This document shows positions 20,362-32,865 of a DNA stretch of 64,000 bases, piece by piece; the stretch's first letter is position 1; every line of letters starts with the position of its first letter. This stretch comes from Wurfbainia villosa. Its lineage: Eukaryota; Streptophyta; Magnoliopsida; Zingiberales; Zingiberaceae. The stretch is taken from assembly GCA_025175895.1 (NCBI GenBank), contig CM046005.1, forward strand, positions 62,954,325 to 63,018,324, read 5' to 3'. The translations under genes were made by a program, and so were the position numbers. The notes below the pieces were generated by a model. It had not been told where the DNA came from, did not search any database, and saw nothing but the letters and a program-made list of their open reading frames with translations.

Positions 20362-21222
20362 CTATCCTGGATTACTCTGATATCTGCTGACCATGCCCAC
20401 GACATAGCAGATATCTGGTCTCGTAAAGAGCATCGCATACATGAGGTTTCCTACTGCCGAAGCATAAGGAACGACCTTCATCTCCTCTATCTCCTCAAAT
20501 GATCTAGGACACATCTCCTTAAATAAAGGAACTCCATGCCTGAAAGGTAGAAAACCCTTCTTGGAGTTCTGCATGCTAAAACGCTCCATAATCATGTCTT
20601 TGTATGAAGCTTGGGATAAGCACAACATTCTTTTCCTACGATCCCTTATAACCATGATCCCAAGGATGTGTCCCACCTCTCCCAAGTCCTTTATATCAAA
20701 CTGTTTGGACAACCATACCCTTACGCCCGATAACACCTTGATATTGTTGCCAATCACCAAAATGTTATCTATGTATAGTACAAGAATTACCACTACGTTT
20801 CCGTCACATCTCTTGTATACACAAGACTTATCTCGACTTTGAATAAATCCATAAGACAGGATTACCTCATCAAAGCAGATGTTCCACGACCTCGAAGCTT
20901 GCTTCAATCCATAAATGGACCGATTAAGCTTACACGCAAGATGCTCTTTGCCTTTAGCAATGAATCCCTCTGGTTGCTTCATGTAGATGTTTTCCTCAAG
21001 ACTTCCATTAAGGAAAGCTGTCTTGACATCCATCTGCCACACCTCATAATCCATATGAGTTGCTATGCATAAGAGAATCCGGATAGACTTAATCATGGCT
21101 ACCGGCGAAAAGGTCTCCTCATAATCGATACCCTCTTTCTGAGTATACCCCTTCGCAACAAGCCTCGATTTGAAGGTCTCAACCTTCCCATCTATTCCTC
21201 TCTTTCTCTTGTAGATCCACTC
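20362..21222 (-). pseudogene. pol: CopB body 2 reverse transcriptase
   Basis: About 287 codons are open from just after a TGA (21223-21225, at a position normally Cys) to a TAG in NPG-x-GHW. It contains the RLVAKGYTQKEG and EETFSPVAMIKS segments, VWQMDVKTAFLNG, IYGLKQASRSW, and the active site LYIDNILVIG. The second catalytic Asp of YxDD is Asn, and this is shared with bodies 1 and 3. By family knowledge that change should abolish polymerisation. The annotated span is the full open domain; no real start codon exists inside it. Confidence 0.85.
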
Positions 21223-22820
21223 TCATCCAATGGTTTTTACACCATCGGGTGGCTCTACTATCTCCCAGACCTGATTTGAATCCATAGATTCAATCTCAGC
21301 ATTCATTGCACTTTGCCAAGATGCTGCATCTTTATCTTTGGATTGCCTCGTCATATGTCCAGGGATTAGGTTCATGTTCGTCAGGGACCAAATCAGAAGA
21401 TTCTCCCAAGAACATGAATCTATCAGGCTGTCTCACAACCCTCCCACTACGATGAGGTATCACCAGTGTATCCTCTGTGACACGCGGTGCAGCGACATGT
21501 GGTATATCCTCTTGTACCGGTGGTACTAAAGAAGTGACTTCCCCTTTTTAACTCCTCCAGAACAATTTTACTCTTGGACTTGTGGCTCATCACATAGTCT
21601 TCCTCTAGAAATCTGTCGTTCGTGCTAACGATCACCCTCTGATCTCTAGGACTATAAAATAAACCACCCTTCGTTCCTCTAGGATAGCCAACGAATAAGC
21701 GTACTTCTCTATGAGGTTCCAACTTACCAGGCTCTGCCTTCAGCACATGTGCTGGACTCCCCATATCCGAATATGTCTTAGACTAGGCTTTCGCCCAGTC
21801 CACAATTCTGTGGGAGTAGAAGGCACCAATTTAGATGGAACCAAGTTCAGAATGTGCACCGTCGTATCTAGAGCATATCCCCAGAACAAATCTGCAAGTC
21901 AGAATAACTAATCATCGATCTAACCATCTCCATAAGAGTCCTATTCCTTCTCTCTACTACACCATTCTACTAGGGTATGCTAGGTGCAGTCAATTGAGAT
22001 TTTTCCTATCCTCTAATAAGTAGTTCCTAAACTCTCCCAAGAGGTACTCACCACTACGAACAGATCGTAGTGTCATCCATATCTTGAATGATCGTCTATG
22101 AAAAAGACGAAATATTCAAGACTACCTTTTGCCTGGATAGTCATAGGACCACACAAATCAGAATGAACCATTTCTAACACATCTTTGGCTCTATACCCCT
22201 TGGCCTTAAAAGGCCCTTTGGTCATCTTACCCTTCAGGCAATATTCATAGGTTGAGAGAACCTCCACCACTAATGAACCCAAAGGTCCATCAGCTATCAA
22301 CCTTTGAATTCTACTTAGGTTAATGTGACCAAGCCTAAGATGCCAAAGATATGTTAGATGCCAAAGATATGTTTGGTTCATCTTCGAAGGTTCTTTTCTC
22401 TTATTGGAATTAGAAGATGAGTTATTAACTTCAATTTGCATCGTGGGAGGTTTTGGTTCAAGTGTGTACAAATTTCCTATCAATGCACCCGAACAGATAA
22501 TGTCCCTATTCCTTCTTATAACGACTCTGTCATTAAAAGAAATAGAATATTCATCCATAAATAATTTAGAAACCAAAATTAAGTTCTTTCTAAATAAAGG
22601 TACATAAAGGAAATTTTCCAGAACCTGAGTTTTATTTTTCTCAAGAGATAAATAAAACTTCTCCCACTGCAATAGCCGCCACCTTCATGGCATTGCCCAA
22701 GTAAATGGTAATCTCCCTTTTAGCTAGTCGTCGGGTTTCCTAGAACCCCTGCATAGTATTGCAGACATGATTAGTGGCTCTCATATCTACACACCAGGTG
22801 CCGGTAGATAATACCACTAA
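21223..22820 (-). pseudogene. pol: CopB body 2 protease and integrase, broken
   Basis: The protease triad reads D-M-R near 22790 in place of D-T/S-G. The pre-integrase and integrase N-terminus are open at 22073-22672; one finger Cys is Tyr (STYEYC). A 18-base direct duplication gives a repeated TYLWHL segment at about 22340-22375, shared only with body 3. The catalytic core between 21765 and 22072 is shortened and full of stops, and the C-terminal part is open at 21447-21764 (MGSPAHVLKAEPGKL, LFVGYPRGT). It is nonfunctional. Confidence 0.8.
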
Positions 22821-23172
22821 TCATGTTTCAATGACTAGTCCAAATGATATATCTTTGTTCTGCTTTGGATTGGGACAGTCCTTCTTCCAATGTCCATCCT
22901 GCTTGTAAGTGAAGTACTTGCCTTTCGGCTTCTTCACTACTCCCTGAGATCCTCCCACTAGCTTTGCTCCACCTTGTTTCTCCTTCTTCTTGCCTTTTGG
23001 CTTAGAAGTAGAAAACTTTTTGAGCAACTATGGCTTGAGGACACTCTTCGAAGAGTGCATACTTGTACTCCTTAGCAGATAAGACAACATCTAGATTCTT
23101 TTCCAATCAAAATTATTTGGGTACAGTAAACTTATTTTCCTTTAGTATCACAATAAGTGGACTTAAAGTCAT
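22821..23172 (-). pseudogene. gag: CopB body 2 gag remnant
   Basis: Same two-ended structure as body 1. The ATG is at 23170-23172, a frameshift follows in the N-terminal KENKFTVPK region, and the missing capsid is followed by the Lys-rich segment and a damaged knuckle, YFTYKQDGHWKKDC. Confidence 0.75.
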
Positions 23173-24233
23173 TTTGAAAATCCTAAGAATCACATAAATC
23201 ATTACTGTAGATTTCAAAAAATTATTGATTCCTCAAACAATAAAATTTTAAAATCAACCAACATCTCAAAACACCGAGAATATCGTATGCCACGATAGTG
23301 TGGACGTATACGAATTCTACATTTGTAAGAGGAGGTTTTACCCATTAATTTTACTATCTTGTCAACCTAACTTTATGACAAGAAAAATTAATAGTTGGTT
23401 TATCTTCGGCCCTATAAATAAAAGCAGTGACTCCGATGGGGATGATACTTATATTTGTATCTAAGTGTTCACCATTACTCGATACCAAGGTAATTATCTC
23501 GGGTTATGTGCCTTATGATGGGCAAGTACACACAATCCTTAATAATTTCCTATAACCATATTCGACCTTGTGATCCGCAAACAAAATCATCCGATGGGGA
23601 GGAAGGCACTCAGAGCCGACGGGGAAGTTTGTTTGCATCACTTGTCAAATCGTAATAGAGGCCGTGGGATTTTTTTTAAAAAAATTCCCTCTCCCACTTA
23701 GTAATTTGAAATTGAGGAATTTTCCTAGCCTACGACATGCATATCAAACAAAAAGTAATAAATATGAAAAATAAATTATTTTCCAACTATTATGGCTTTT
23801 GTCTTCAATATGACTCCCGTCGCATCGCCATCTCGTCCGCTCCTCCTACGCCATGTACGAGCCATCCGGAGATCCGAGCCGAGACTAAAACCTATTTTAA
23901 TTTACATCCATCGATCCTATACTCCACGAGGGAGTGTACATGAAATCTAGATCGAAAGCAAAATAAAATAAAGAGTGGCAAAACAATGTCGTATTTAATT
24001 TACAAAAACTAAATGCTAGCCTCGTCAACCCCGAGGATTCAACAAAATAAATATTTACACAAATACAATCACATACACACATATGACCATAATAGTCGGA
24101 TCTTATGCCTGCAACCAAAGAGTTAAACTACGCATATCCTACTATTATCCGGCACATATAATATATGAAAAAGTGCTTAAAATTAACCGAATCCTAAACA
24201 CACAAAATCGGAAACCTTGGCTCTGATACCAAT
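23173..24233 (-). other. CopB body 2 leader and primer-binding site
   Basis: Untranslated leader with the primer-binding site at 24215-24231 (TGGTATCAGAGCCAAGG on the minus strand). No coding sequence seen. Confidence 0.75.
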
Positions 24234-26305
24234 TGAAGGGTTTTGCTTATCGAGTCCGTGAGGGGAAACTTCGCTTCCCACTTCACCTGGCTATCCCATC
24301 GATGTCCCCAGATTAAAAAAATTTAATCCTAGACATAAGGGATTGCCCAACCAGCCAAGTCATAATCGTGCTATTCGTTTAGAGAGGTCACTTGAACAAA
24401 CAAGTTGTTCAAGCTACCAACCTCTATTCTACGAGTAGCAGCGGAATAGACTATGTCCGGATCGCCAGTTTTTGTGTTTTTGCTCGGGATCCCAGTATTA
24501 TTTAGCCATATACAGATTTATATCATGCTCATAATTGGAAAACAAATACAAACATGTAACATATAAAAATTAAAGAATCGATATACCTCTCGATCTTCTA
24601 ATGTATATCCTTCCTCCTTTCGGACGTCGTGTGGGCGACGCTCTACCAAAAGTCGAAGCTTCTAGATCACAAATATTCCTTCCTTGCTTTTCCAAAGCAA
24701 GAGGAAGAATAGAAACAAAGCTCTTCTCCTTCCTATGGCCAACCAACAAGCAACAAGGAGAATGCTTGCCGCCGGCCAACAAGGAGAAGGAGATAATGGT
24801 GGAAACCGGCCAAGACACCAAGGGAAAACCCTATATCTTGTCTCCACCATCTAAGGAGAAGGAGAAGTGGTCTTTGGATGCTGGCCAAGGGCTGGGATAG
24901 GGCTATGGGCGCCGGCCACCAAAAGATAGGAAGAAGAAAGCAAACTACTTCCTTATTTGGTGCCACCCAAGCCTCCTAAACCCTAATCCAAGCTCTCCTT
25001 ATGGCCGCCCATGGAAGTGGGGAAGAAGATTAGGATGAGAACAAGCCAAGGAAGAGGGAAGATGGGAGGAACCGGCCAAAACCTTAGGAAGAAGAAGATA
25101 CACCTCCTTGAGTTGCCGCCCACCCATAGCTCCCAAAACCCTAGCCACCCAAACCTAATCCTAAACCAACTAGGATTCCTAGCCTCCAAAGGAAGCAAAC
25201 CCTAATACCCTTAAGCCATGCTCTCTCTTGCTGCCCACTTCATGACTCTATTTATAGAGTTGGGCCCAAGCCATGATTTAATCTCCTCCATTGGTTCTAG
25301 GGATTTAATCTCAACCGTCGGATCTAGAGATTTAATCTCAACCGTCGGATCTAGAGATTTAATCTCTACCTTTGGATCTAGAGTTTTGTTTTCATCCATT
25401 GAATCTAAGCTTCATGAGGTGTTAATAGGATACATTAGGGACCATGAGGAGGAGTTGGATCTTGGCCACCCATGGATCAAGCCCACATAAAGTCCGATCC
25501 ACTAATGATGATCCAATCCACTAAAATATCATCATTGATCTACCTCACCAACCCCCATATGATAAAATGGGCTCTATATATTATTTGTACATTTTCTCCC
25601 CATGTTTAAGATCTCGAATGTCTGTCGATTAATTAATTTACTGACCATTAATTAATCTACATCTAACTCCTTGAGTAGTACCACTCAACCTTTTCATCAT
25701 GCCGGACCAAGTCCACCTGCAGGGTTTACATGATGAACCTTATGAGCTCCTCAAGGGGACATCATCATCCTAATATATAGGACACGGTTTTCTCCTATAA
25801 TCAACGACACACCATATAAATAATATCATCTCCCAACTTACAGAGCCTATCGATTTAATCTATAAATCTCACCCATTGGTAAATCAAAGAGATGAGTACT
25901 AAGTATATGTGCCCGTTATTATATAGGGATTAAGAGCATGTACTAAATAATATTTGAGGTCCGATTCGATTATGTAGTCAGCAATAAATCGAATCACCTC
26001 TAAGTCGGTCCTGCTCAATACACACAAAGTGCACTAGTGTGATTCTATGGTCAAGACAAACCAACACCAAATCACACTACAACCATTCTGATGGTTTGTC
26101 CAAAGTCATCTCGGTTGTGAGCCTTTACTTATACTTTATGAGGAGCCGATAACATGATCTCCCGTGTGACACCACACACCATGTTATCTACAATGTAATA
26201 TATTAGACAATATTGCATAACTATGCAAACAATGATCATGTTATTCTTATTTCAAAAATAAAGATGTTCATATAAAATATAGACTTTTCAGTATACATCC
26301 CTACA
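24234..26305 (-). repeat. CopB LTR 3
   Basis: This internal LTR of 2,072 bases is shared by bodies 2 and 3. It lacks about 20 bases near 24290 (the CGCTTGTTCATGGCG segment present in LTRs 1, 2 and 4). TATA box at 25246-25259. Confidence 0.9.
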
Positions 26306-26316
26306 ATCTCCCACTT

Positions 26317-26904
26317 ATACTCAAAGACTATGTTGTCCTTATACTGCCATACATCTGATTCCCCTTCCCTCCACATGCCTATCAAAGCTCTCGCTAGAAG
26401 GGCCTTAGTGAAAGGGTCTACCAGGTCATCCTCTGATGCAATCTAGGCGACAACATCTTCTACCTCCTTTATGATTTCTTGTATCAGGTAGTACTTGCGC
26501 TCTATGTATTTACTTACTTTATGGGCTCGTGGTTCCTTGGAGTTTGCAACTGCACTATTATTATCACAATAAATTGTGATAGTTCTGGGCAAACCAGGAA
26601 TCACATCTAAGTTCATCAGGAAGTTCCTGAGCCATACAACTTCTTTGGCCGCCTCAAAGGCTGCCACATACTCAGCTTCCATGGTGTAGTCCGCCATGCA
26701 TTTCTGCTGGACACTCCTCCATACAATGGCTCCACTTCCCAAAGTAAACACAAAACTTGAGGTAGACTTACTGTTATCCCTATCTGATTGGAAGTCGCAA
26801 TCCATGTAACCCATAGGGAGTAATTGGTCTGCTCGCTAAACTAGCATATAATCCCTAGTCTTTCTCAGGCACTTCAATATATGCTTTACCGCAGTCCAAT
26901 GTCC
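26317..26904 (-). pseudogene. pol: CopB body 3 RNase H
   Basis: Nearly identical to body 2. The open core at 26443-26814 has GYMDCDF, EAEYVA and CDNN, with the same flanking stops. Small differences (for example ADYTMEAEY for ADSTMEAEY) confirm it is a distinct copy and not an assembly echo. Confidence 0.8.
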
Positions 26905-27765
26905 CTATCCTGGATTACTCTGATATCTGCTGACCATGCCCACGACATAGCAGATATCTGGTCTCGTAAAGAGCATCGCATACATGAGGTTTCCTACTGC
27001 CGAAGCATAAGGAACGACCTTCATCTCCTCTATCTCCTCAAATGATCTAGGACACATCTCCTTAAATAAAGGAACTCCATGCCTGAAAGGTAGAAAACCC
27101 TTCTTGGAGTTCTGCATGCTAAAACGCTCCATAATCATGTCTTTGTATGAAGCTTGGGATAAGCACAATATTCTTTTCCTACTATCCCTTATAACCATGA
27201 TCCCAAGGATGTGTCCCACCTCTCCCAAGTCCTTTATATCAAACTGTTTGGACAACCATACCCTTACGCCCGATAACACTTTGATATTGTTGCCAATCAC
27301 CAAAATGTTATCTATGTATAGTACAAGAATTACCAATACGTTTCTGTCACATCTCTTGTATACACAAGACTCATCTCGACTTTGAATAAATCCATAAGAC
27401 AGGATTACCTCATCAAAGCAGATGTTCCAAGACCTCGAAGCTTGCTTCAATCCATAAATGGACCGATTAAGCTTACACGCAAGATGCTCTTTGCCTTTAG
27501 CAATGAATCCCTCTGGTTGCTTCATGTAGATGTTTTCCTCAAGACTTCCATTAAGGAAAGCTGTCTTGACATCCATCTGCCACACCTCATAATCCATATG
27601 AGTTGCTATGCATAAGAGAATCCGGATAGACTTAATCATGGCTACCGGCGAAAAGGTCTCCTCATAATCGATACCCTCTTTCTGAGTATACCCCTTCGCA
27701 ATAAGCCTCGATTTGAAGGTCTCAACCTTCCCATCTATTCCTCTCTTTCTCTTGTAGATCCACTC
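26905..27765 (-). pseudogene. pol: CopB body 3 reverse transcriptase
   Basis: This is the same 287-codon open domain as body 2, with the same upstream TGA, the same downstream TAG and the same YIDN active site. A handful of substitutions differ (for example CDRNVLVILV for CDGNVVVILV). It is inactive by the active-site change. Confidence 0.85.
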
Positions 27766-29364
27766 TCATCCAATGGTTTTTACACCATCGGGTGGCTCTA
27801 CTATCTCCCAGACCTGATTTGAATCCATAGATTCAATCTCAGCATTCATTGCACTTTGCCAAGATGCTGCATCTTTATCTTTGGATTGCCTCGTCATATG
27901 TCCAGGGATTAGGTTCATGTTCGTCAGGGACCAAATTAGAAGATTCTCCCAAGAACATGAATCTATCAGGCTGTCTCACAACCCTCCCACTACGATGAGG
28001 TATCACCAGTGTATCCTCTGTGACACGCGGTGCAGTGACATGTGGTATATCCTCTTGTACCTGTGGTACAAAAGAAGTGACTTCCCCTTTTTAACTCCTC
28101 CAGAATAATTTTACTCTTGGGCTTGTGGCTCATCACATAGTCTTCCTCTAGAAATCTGGCGTTCGTGGTAACGATCACCCTCTGATCTCTAGGACTATAA
28201 AATAAACCACCCTTCGTTCCTCTAGGATAGCCAACGAATAAGCATACTTCTATACGAGGTTCCAACTTACCAGGCTCTGCCTTCAGCACATGTGCTGGAC
28301 TCCCCATATCCGAATATGTCTTAGACTAGGCTTTCGCCCAGTCCACAATTCTGTGGGAGTAGAAGGCACCAATTTAGATGGAACCAAGTTCAGAATGTGC
28401 ACCGCCGTATATAGAGCATATCTCCAGAACGAATCTGCAAGTCAGAATAACTAATAATCGATCTAACCATCTCCATAAGAGTCCTATTCCTTCTCTCTAC
28501 TACACCATTCTACTAGGGTATGCTAGGTGCAGTCAATTGAGATTTATTCCTATCCTCTAATAAGTAGTTCCTAAACTCTCCTAAGAGGTACTCACCACTA
28601 CGAACAGATCGTAGTGTCATCCATATCTTGAATGATCATCTATGAAAAATACGAAATATTCAAGACTACCTTTTGCCTGGATAGTCATAGGACCACACAA
28701 ATCAGAATAAATCATTTCTAACACATCTTTGGCTCTATACCCCTTGGCCTTAAAAGGCCCTTTGGTCATCTTACCCTTTAGGCAATATTCACAGGTTGAG
28801 AGATCCTCCACCACTAATGAACCCAAAGGTCCATCAGCTATCAACCTTTGAATTCTACTTAGGTTAATGTGACCAAGCCTAAGATGCCAAAGATATGTTA
28901 GATGCCAAAGATATGTTTGGTTCATCTTCGAAGGTTCTTTTCTCTTATTGGAATTAGAAGATGAGTTATTAACTTCAATTTGCATCGTGGGAGGTTTTGG
29001 TTCAAGTGTGTACAAATTTCCTATCAATGCACCCGAACAGATAATGTCCCTATTCCTTCTTATAACGACTCTGTCATTAAAAGAAATAGAATATTCATCC
29101 ATAAATAATTTAGAAACCAAAATTAAGTTCTTTCTAAATAAAGGTACATAAAGGAAATTTTCCAGAACCTGAGTTTTATTTTTCTCAAGAGATAAATAAA
29201 ACTTCTCCCACTGCAATAGCCGCCACCTTCATGACATTGCCCAAGTAAATGGTAATCTCCCTTTTAGCTAGTCGTCGGGTTTCCTAGATCCCCTGCATAG
29301 TATTGCAGACATGATTAGTGGCTCCCATATCTACACACCAGGTGTAGGTAGATAATACCACTAA
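27766..29364 (-). pseudogene. pol: CopB body 3 protease and integrase, broken
   Basis: The protease triad reads D-M-G near 29330, intermediate between D-T-G of body 1 and D-M-R of body 2. The pre-integrase/integrase N-terminus is open at 28617-29216, with an intact finger (STCEYC) and the same 18-base duplication as body 2. The catalytic core is broken between 28308 and 28616. The C-terminal piece is open at 27990-28307. Confidence 0.8.
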
Positions 29365-29716
29365 TCATGTTTCAACGACTAGTCCAAATGATATATCTTT
29401 GTTCTGCTTTGGATTGGGACAGTCCTTCTTCCAATGTCCATCCTGCTTGTAAGTGAAGTACTTGCCTTTCGGCTTCTTCACTACTCCCTGAGATCCTCCC
29501 ACTAGCTTTGCTCCACCTTGTTTCTCCTTCTTCTTGCCTTTTGGCTTAGAAGTAGAAAACTTTTTGAGCAACTATGGCTTGAGGACACTCTTCGAAGAGT
29601 GCATACTTGTACTCCTTAGCAGATAAGACAATATCTAGATTCTTTTCCAATCAAAATTGTTTGGGTACAGTAAACTTATTTTCCTTTAGTATCACAATAA
29701 GTGGACTGAAAGTCAT
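29365..29716 (-). pseudogene. gag: CopB body 3 gag remnant
   Basis: Same gutted gag as the other bodies, with the ATG at 29714-29716 and the damaged knuckle YFTYKQDGHWKKDC. Confidence 0.75.
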
Positions 29717-30778
29717 TTTGAAAATCCTAAGAATCACATAGATCATTACTGTAGATTTCAAAAAATTATTGATTCCTCAAACAATAAAATTTTAAAATCA
29801 ACCAACATCTCAAAACACCGAGAATATCGTATGCCACGATAGTGTGGACGTATACGAATTCTACATTTGTAAGAGGAGGTTTTACCCATTAATTTTACTA
29901 TCTTGTCAACCTAACTTTATGACAAGTAAAATTAATAGTTGGTTTCTCTTCGGCCCTACAAATAAAAGCAATGATTCCGATGGGGATGATACTTATATTT
30001 GTATCTAAGTGTTCACCATTACTCGGTACAAAGGTAATTATCTCGGGTTATGTGCCTTATGATGGGCAAGTACACACACTCCTTAATAATTTCCTATAAC
30101 CATATTCGACCTTGTGATCCGCAAACAAAATCATCCGATGGGGAGGAAGGCACTCAGAGCCGACGGGGAAGTTTGTTTGCATCACTTGTCAAATCGTAAT
30201 AGAGGTCATGGGATTTTTTTTTAAAAAATTCCCTCTCCCACTTAGTAATTTGAAATTGAGGAATTTTCCTAGCCTACGACATGCATATCAAACAAAAAGT
30301 AATAAATATGAAAAATAAATTATTTTCCAACTATTATGGCTTTTGTCTTCAATATGACTCCCGTCACATCGCCATCTCGTCCGCTCCTCCTACGCCATGT
30401 ACGAGCCATCCGGAGATCCGAGCCGAGACTAAAACCTATTTTAATTTACATCCATCGATCCTATACTCCATGAGGGAGTGTACATGAAATCTATATCGAA
30501 ATTAAAATAAAATAAAGAGTGGCAAAACAATGTCGTATTTAATTTACAAAAACTAAATGCTAGCCTCGTCAACCCCGAGGATTCAACAAAATAAAAATTT
30601 ACACACATACAATCACATACACACATATGACCATAATAGTCGGATCTTATGCCTGCAACCAAAGAGTTAAACTACGCATATCCTACTATTATTTGGCACA
30701 TATAATATATGAAAAAGTGCATAAAAATTAACCGAATCCTAAACAAACAAAATCGGAAACCTTGGCTCTGATACCAAT
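29717..30778 (-). other. CopB body 3 leader and primer-binding site
   Basis: Untranslated leader with the primer-binding site at 30760-30776. It lies next to LTR 4, so it is the true 5' leader of the array. No coding sequence seen. Confidence 0.75.
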
Positions 30779-32865
30779 TGAAGGGTTTTGCTTATCGAGT
30801 CCGTGAGGGGAAACTTCGCCTCCCACTTCACCTCGATCGCTTGTTCATGGCGATTCCATCGATGTCCCCAGATTAAAAAAATTTAATCCTAGACATAAGG
30901 GATTTCCCAACCAACCAAGTCATCATCGTGCTATTCGTTTAGAGAGGTCACTTGAACAAACAAGTTGTTCAAGCGACCAACCTCTATTCTACGAGTAGCC
31001 GCGGAATAGACAATGTCCGGATCGCCAGTTTTTGTGTTTATGCTCGGGATCAAAGTATTATTTAGCCATATACAGATTTATATCATGCTCATAATTGGAA
31101 AACAAATACAAACATGTAACATATAAAAATTAAAGAATCGATATACCTCTCGATCTTCTAATGTATATCCTTCCTCCTTTCGGACGTCGTGTGGGCGACG
31201 CTCTACCAAAACTCGAAGCTTCTAGATAGCAAATATTCCTTCCTTGCTTTTCCAAAGCAAGAGGAAGAATAGAAACAAAGCTCTTCTCCTTCCTATGGCC
31301 AACCAACAAGCAACAAGGAGAATGCTTGCCGCCGGCTAACAAGGAGAAGGAGATAATAGTGGAAACCGGCCAAGACACCAAGGGAAAAGCCTATATCTTG
31401 TTTCCACCACCTATGGAGAAGGAGAAGTGGTCTTTGGATGCTGGCCAAGGGCTGGGATAGGGCTGTGGGCGCCGGCCACCAAAAGATAGGAAGAAGAAAG
31501 CAAACTACTTCCTTATTTGGTGCCACCCAAGCCTCCTAAACCCTAATCCTAGCTCTCCTTATGGCCGCCCATGGAAGTGGGGAAGAAGATTAGGATGAGA
31601 ACAAGCCAAGGAAGAGGGAAGATGGGAGGAACCGGCCAAAACCTTAGGAAGAAGAAGATACACCTCCTTGAGTTGCCGCCCACCCATAGCTCCCAAAACC
31701 CTAGCCACCCAAACCTAATCCTAAACCAACTAGGATTCCTAGCCTCCTAAGGAAGCAAACCCTAATCCCCTTAAGCCATGCTCTCTCTTTCCACCCACTT
31801 CATGACTCTATTTATAGAGTTGGGCCCAAGCCATGATTTAATCTCCTCCATTGGTTCTAGGGATTTAATCTCTACTGTCGGATCTAGAGATTTAATCTCA
31901 ACCGTTGGATCTAGAGATTTAATCTCTACCTTTGGATCTAGAGTTTTGTTTTCATCCATTGTATCTAAGCTTCATGAGGTGTTAATAGGATACATTAGGG
32001 ACCATGAGGAGGAGTTGGATCTTGGCCACCCATGGATCAAGCCCACATAAAGTCCGATCCACTAAAGATGATCCAATCCACTAAAGGATCATCATTGATC
32101 TACCTCACTAACCACCATATGATAATATGGGCTCCATATTTTATTTGTACATTTTCTTCCCGTGTTTAAGATCTCGAATGTTCGTCGATTAATTAATTTA
32201 CTGACAATTAATTAATCAACATCTAACTCCTTGAGTAGTACCACTCAATCTTTTCATCATGCCGGACCAAGTTCACCTGCAGGGTTTACATGATGAACCT
32301 TATGAGCTTCTCAAGGGGACATCACCATCCTAATATATAGGACACGGTTTCCTTCTATAATCAACGGCACACTATATAAATAATATCATCTCCCAACTTA
32401 CCGAGCCTATCGATTTAATCTATAAATCTCGGCCATTAGTAAATCAAAGAGATGAGTACTAAGTATATGTTCCCGTTATTATATCGGGATTAAGAGCATG
32501 TACTAAATAATATCTGAGGTACGATTTGATTATGTAGTCAGCAATAAATCGAATCACCTCTAAGTCGGTCCTGCTCAATACACACAAAGTGCACTAGTGT
32601 GATTCTATGGTCAAGACAAACCAACACCAAATCACACTACAACCATTCTGATGGTTTGTCCAAAGTCATCTCGGTTGTGAGCCTTTACTTATACTTTACA
32701 AGGAGTCGATAACATGATCTCCCATGTGACACCACACACCATGTTATCTATAATGTAATGTATTAGACAATATTGCATAACTATGCAAACTATGATCATG
32801 TGATTCTCATTTCAAAAATAAAGATGTTCATACAAAAGATAGATTTTTCAGTATACATCCCTACA
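30779..32865 (-). repeat. CopB LTR 4 (5' LTR of the array)
   Basis: This 2,087-base LTR is the outermost on the 5' side, bordering Sire-2 LTR sequence. TATA box at 31806-31819. The flanking AATCA at 32866-32870 is one base different from the TATCA left of LTR 1. Confidence 0.9.

Larger units (their letters stand above)
1838..32865 (-). mobile_element. CopB tandem array: four LTRs and three internal bodies
   Basis: LTRs begin with TGAAGGGTTTTGC (plus view) at 1838, 17661, 24234 and 30779 and end with ATCCCTACA at 3929, 19762, 26305 and 32865. Between them lie three internal bodies in the same order: primer-binding site, gag remnant, protease-integrase, RT, RNase H, polypurine tract. Without Ang-1, the LTR-plus-body units are about 6.54, 6.57 and 6.55 kb. 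Only the outermost LTRs have candidate target duplications (TATCA at 1833-1837, AATCA at 32866-32870). This fits one insertion expanded by unequal recombination between LTRs rather than three independent insertions. The family is Ty1/copia; the exact lineage is unresolved, possibly near Angela/Tork. Confidence 0.88.
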
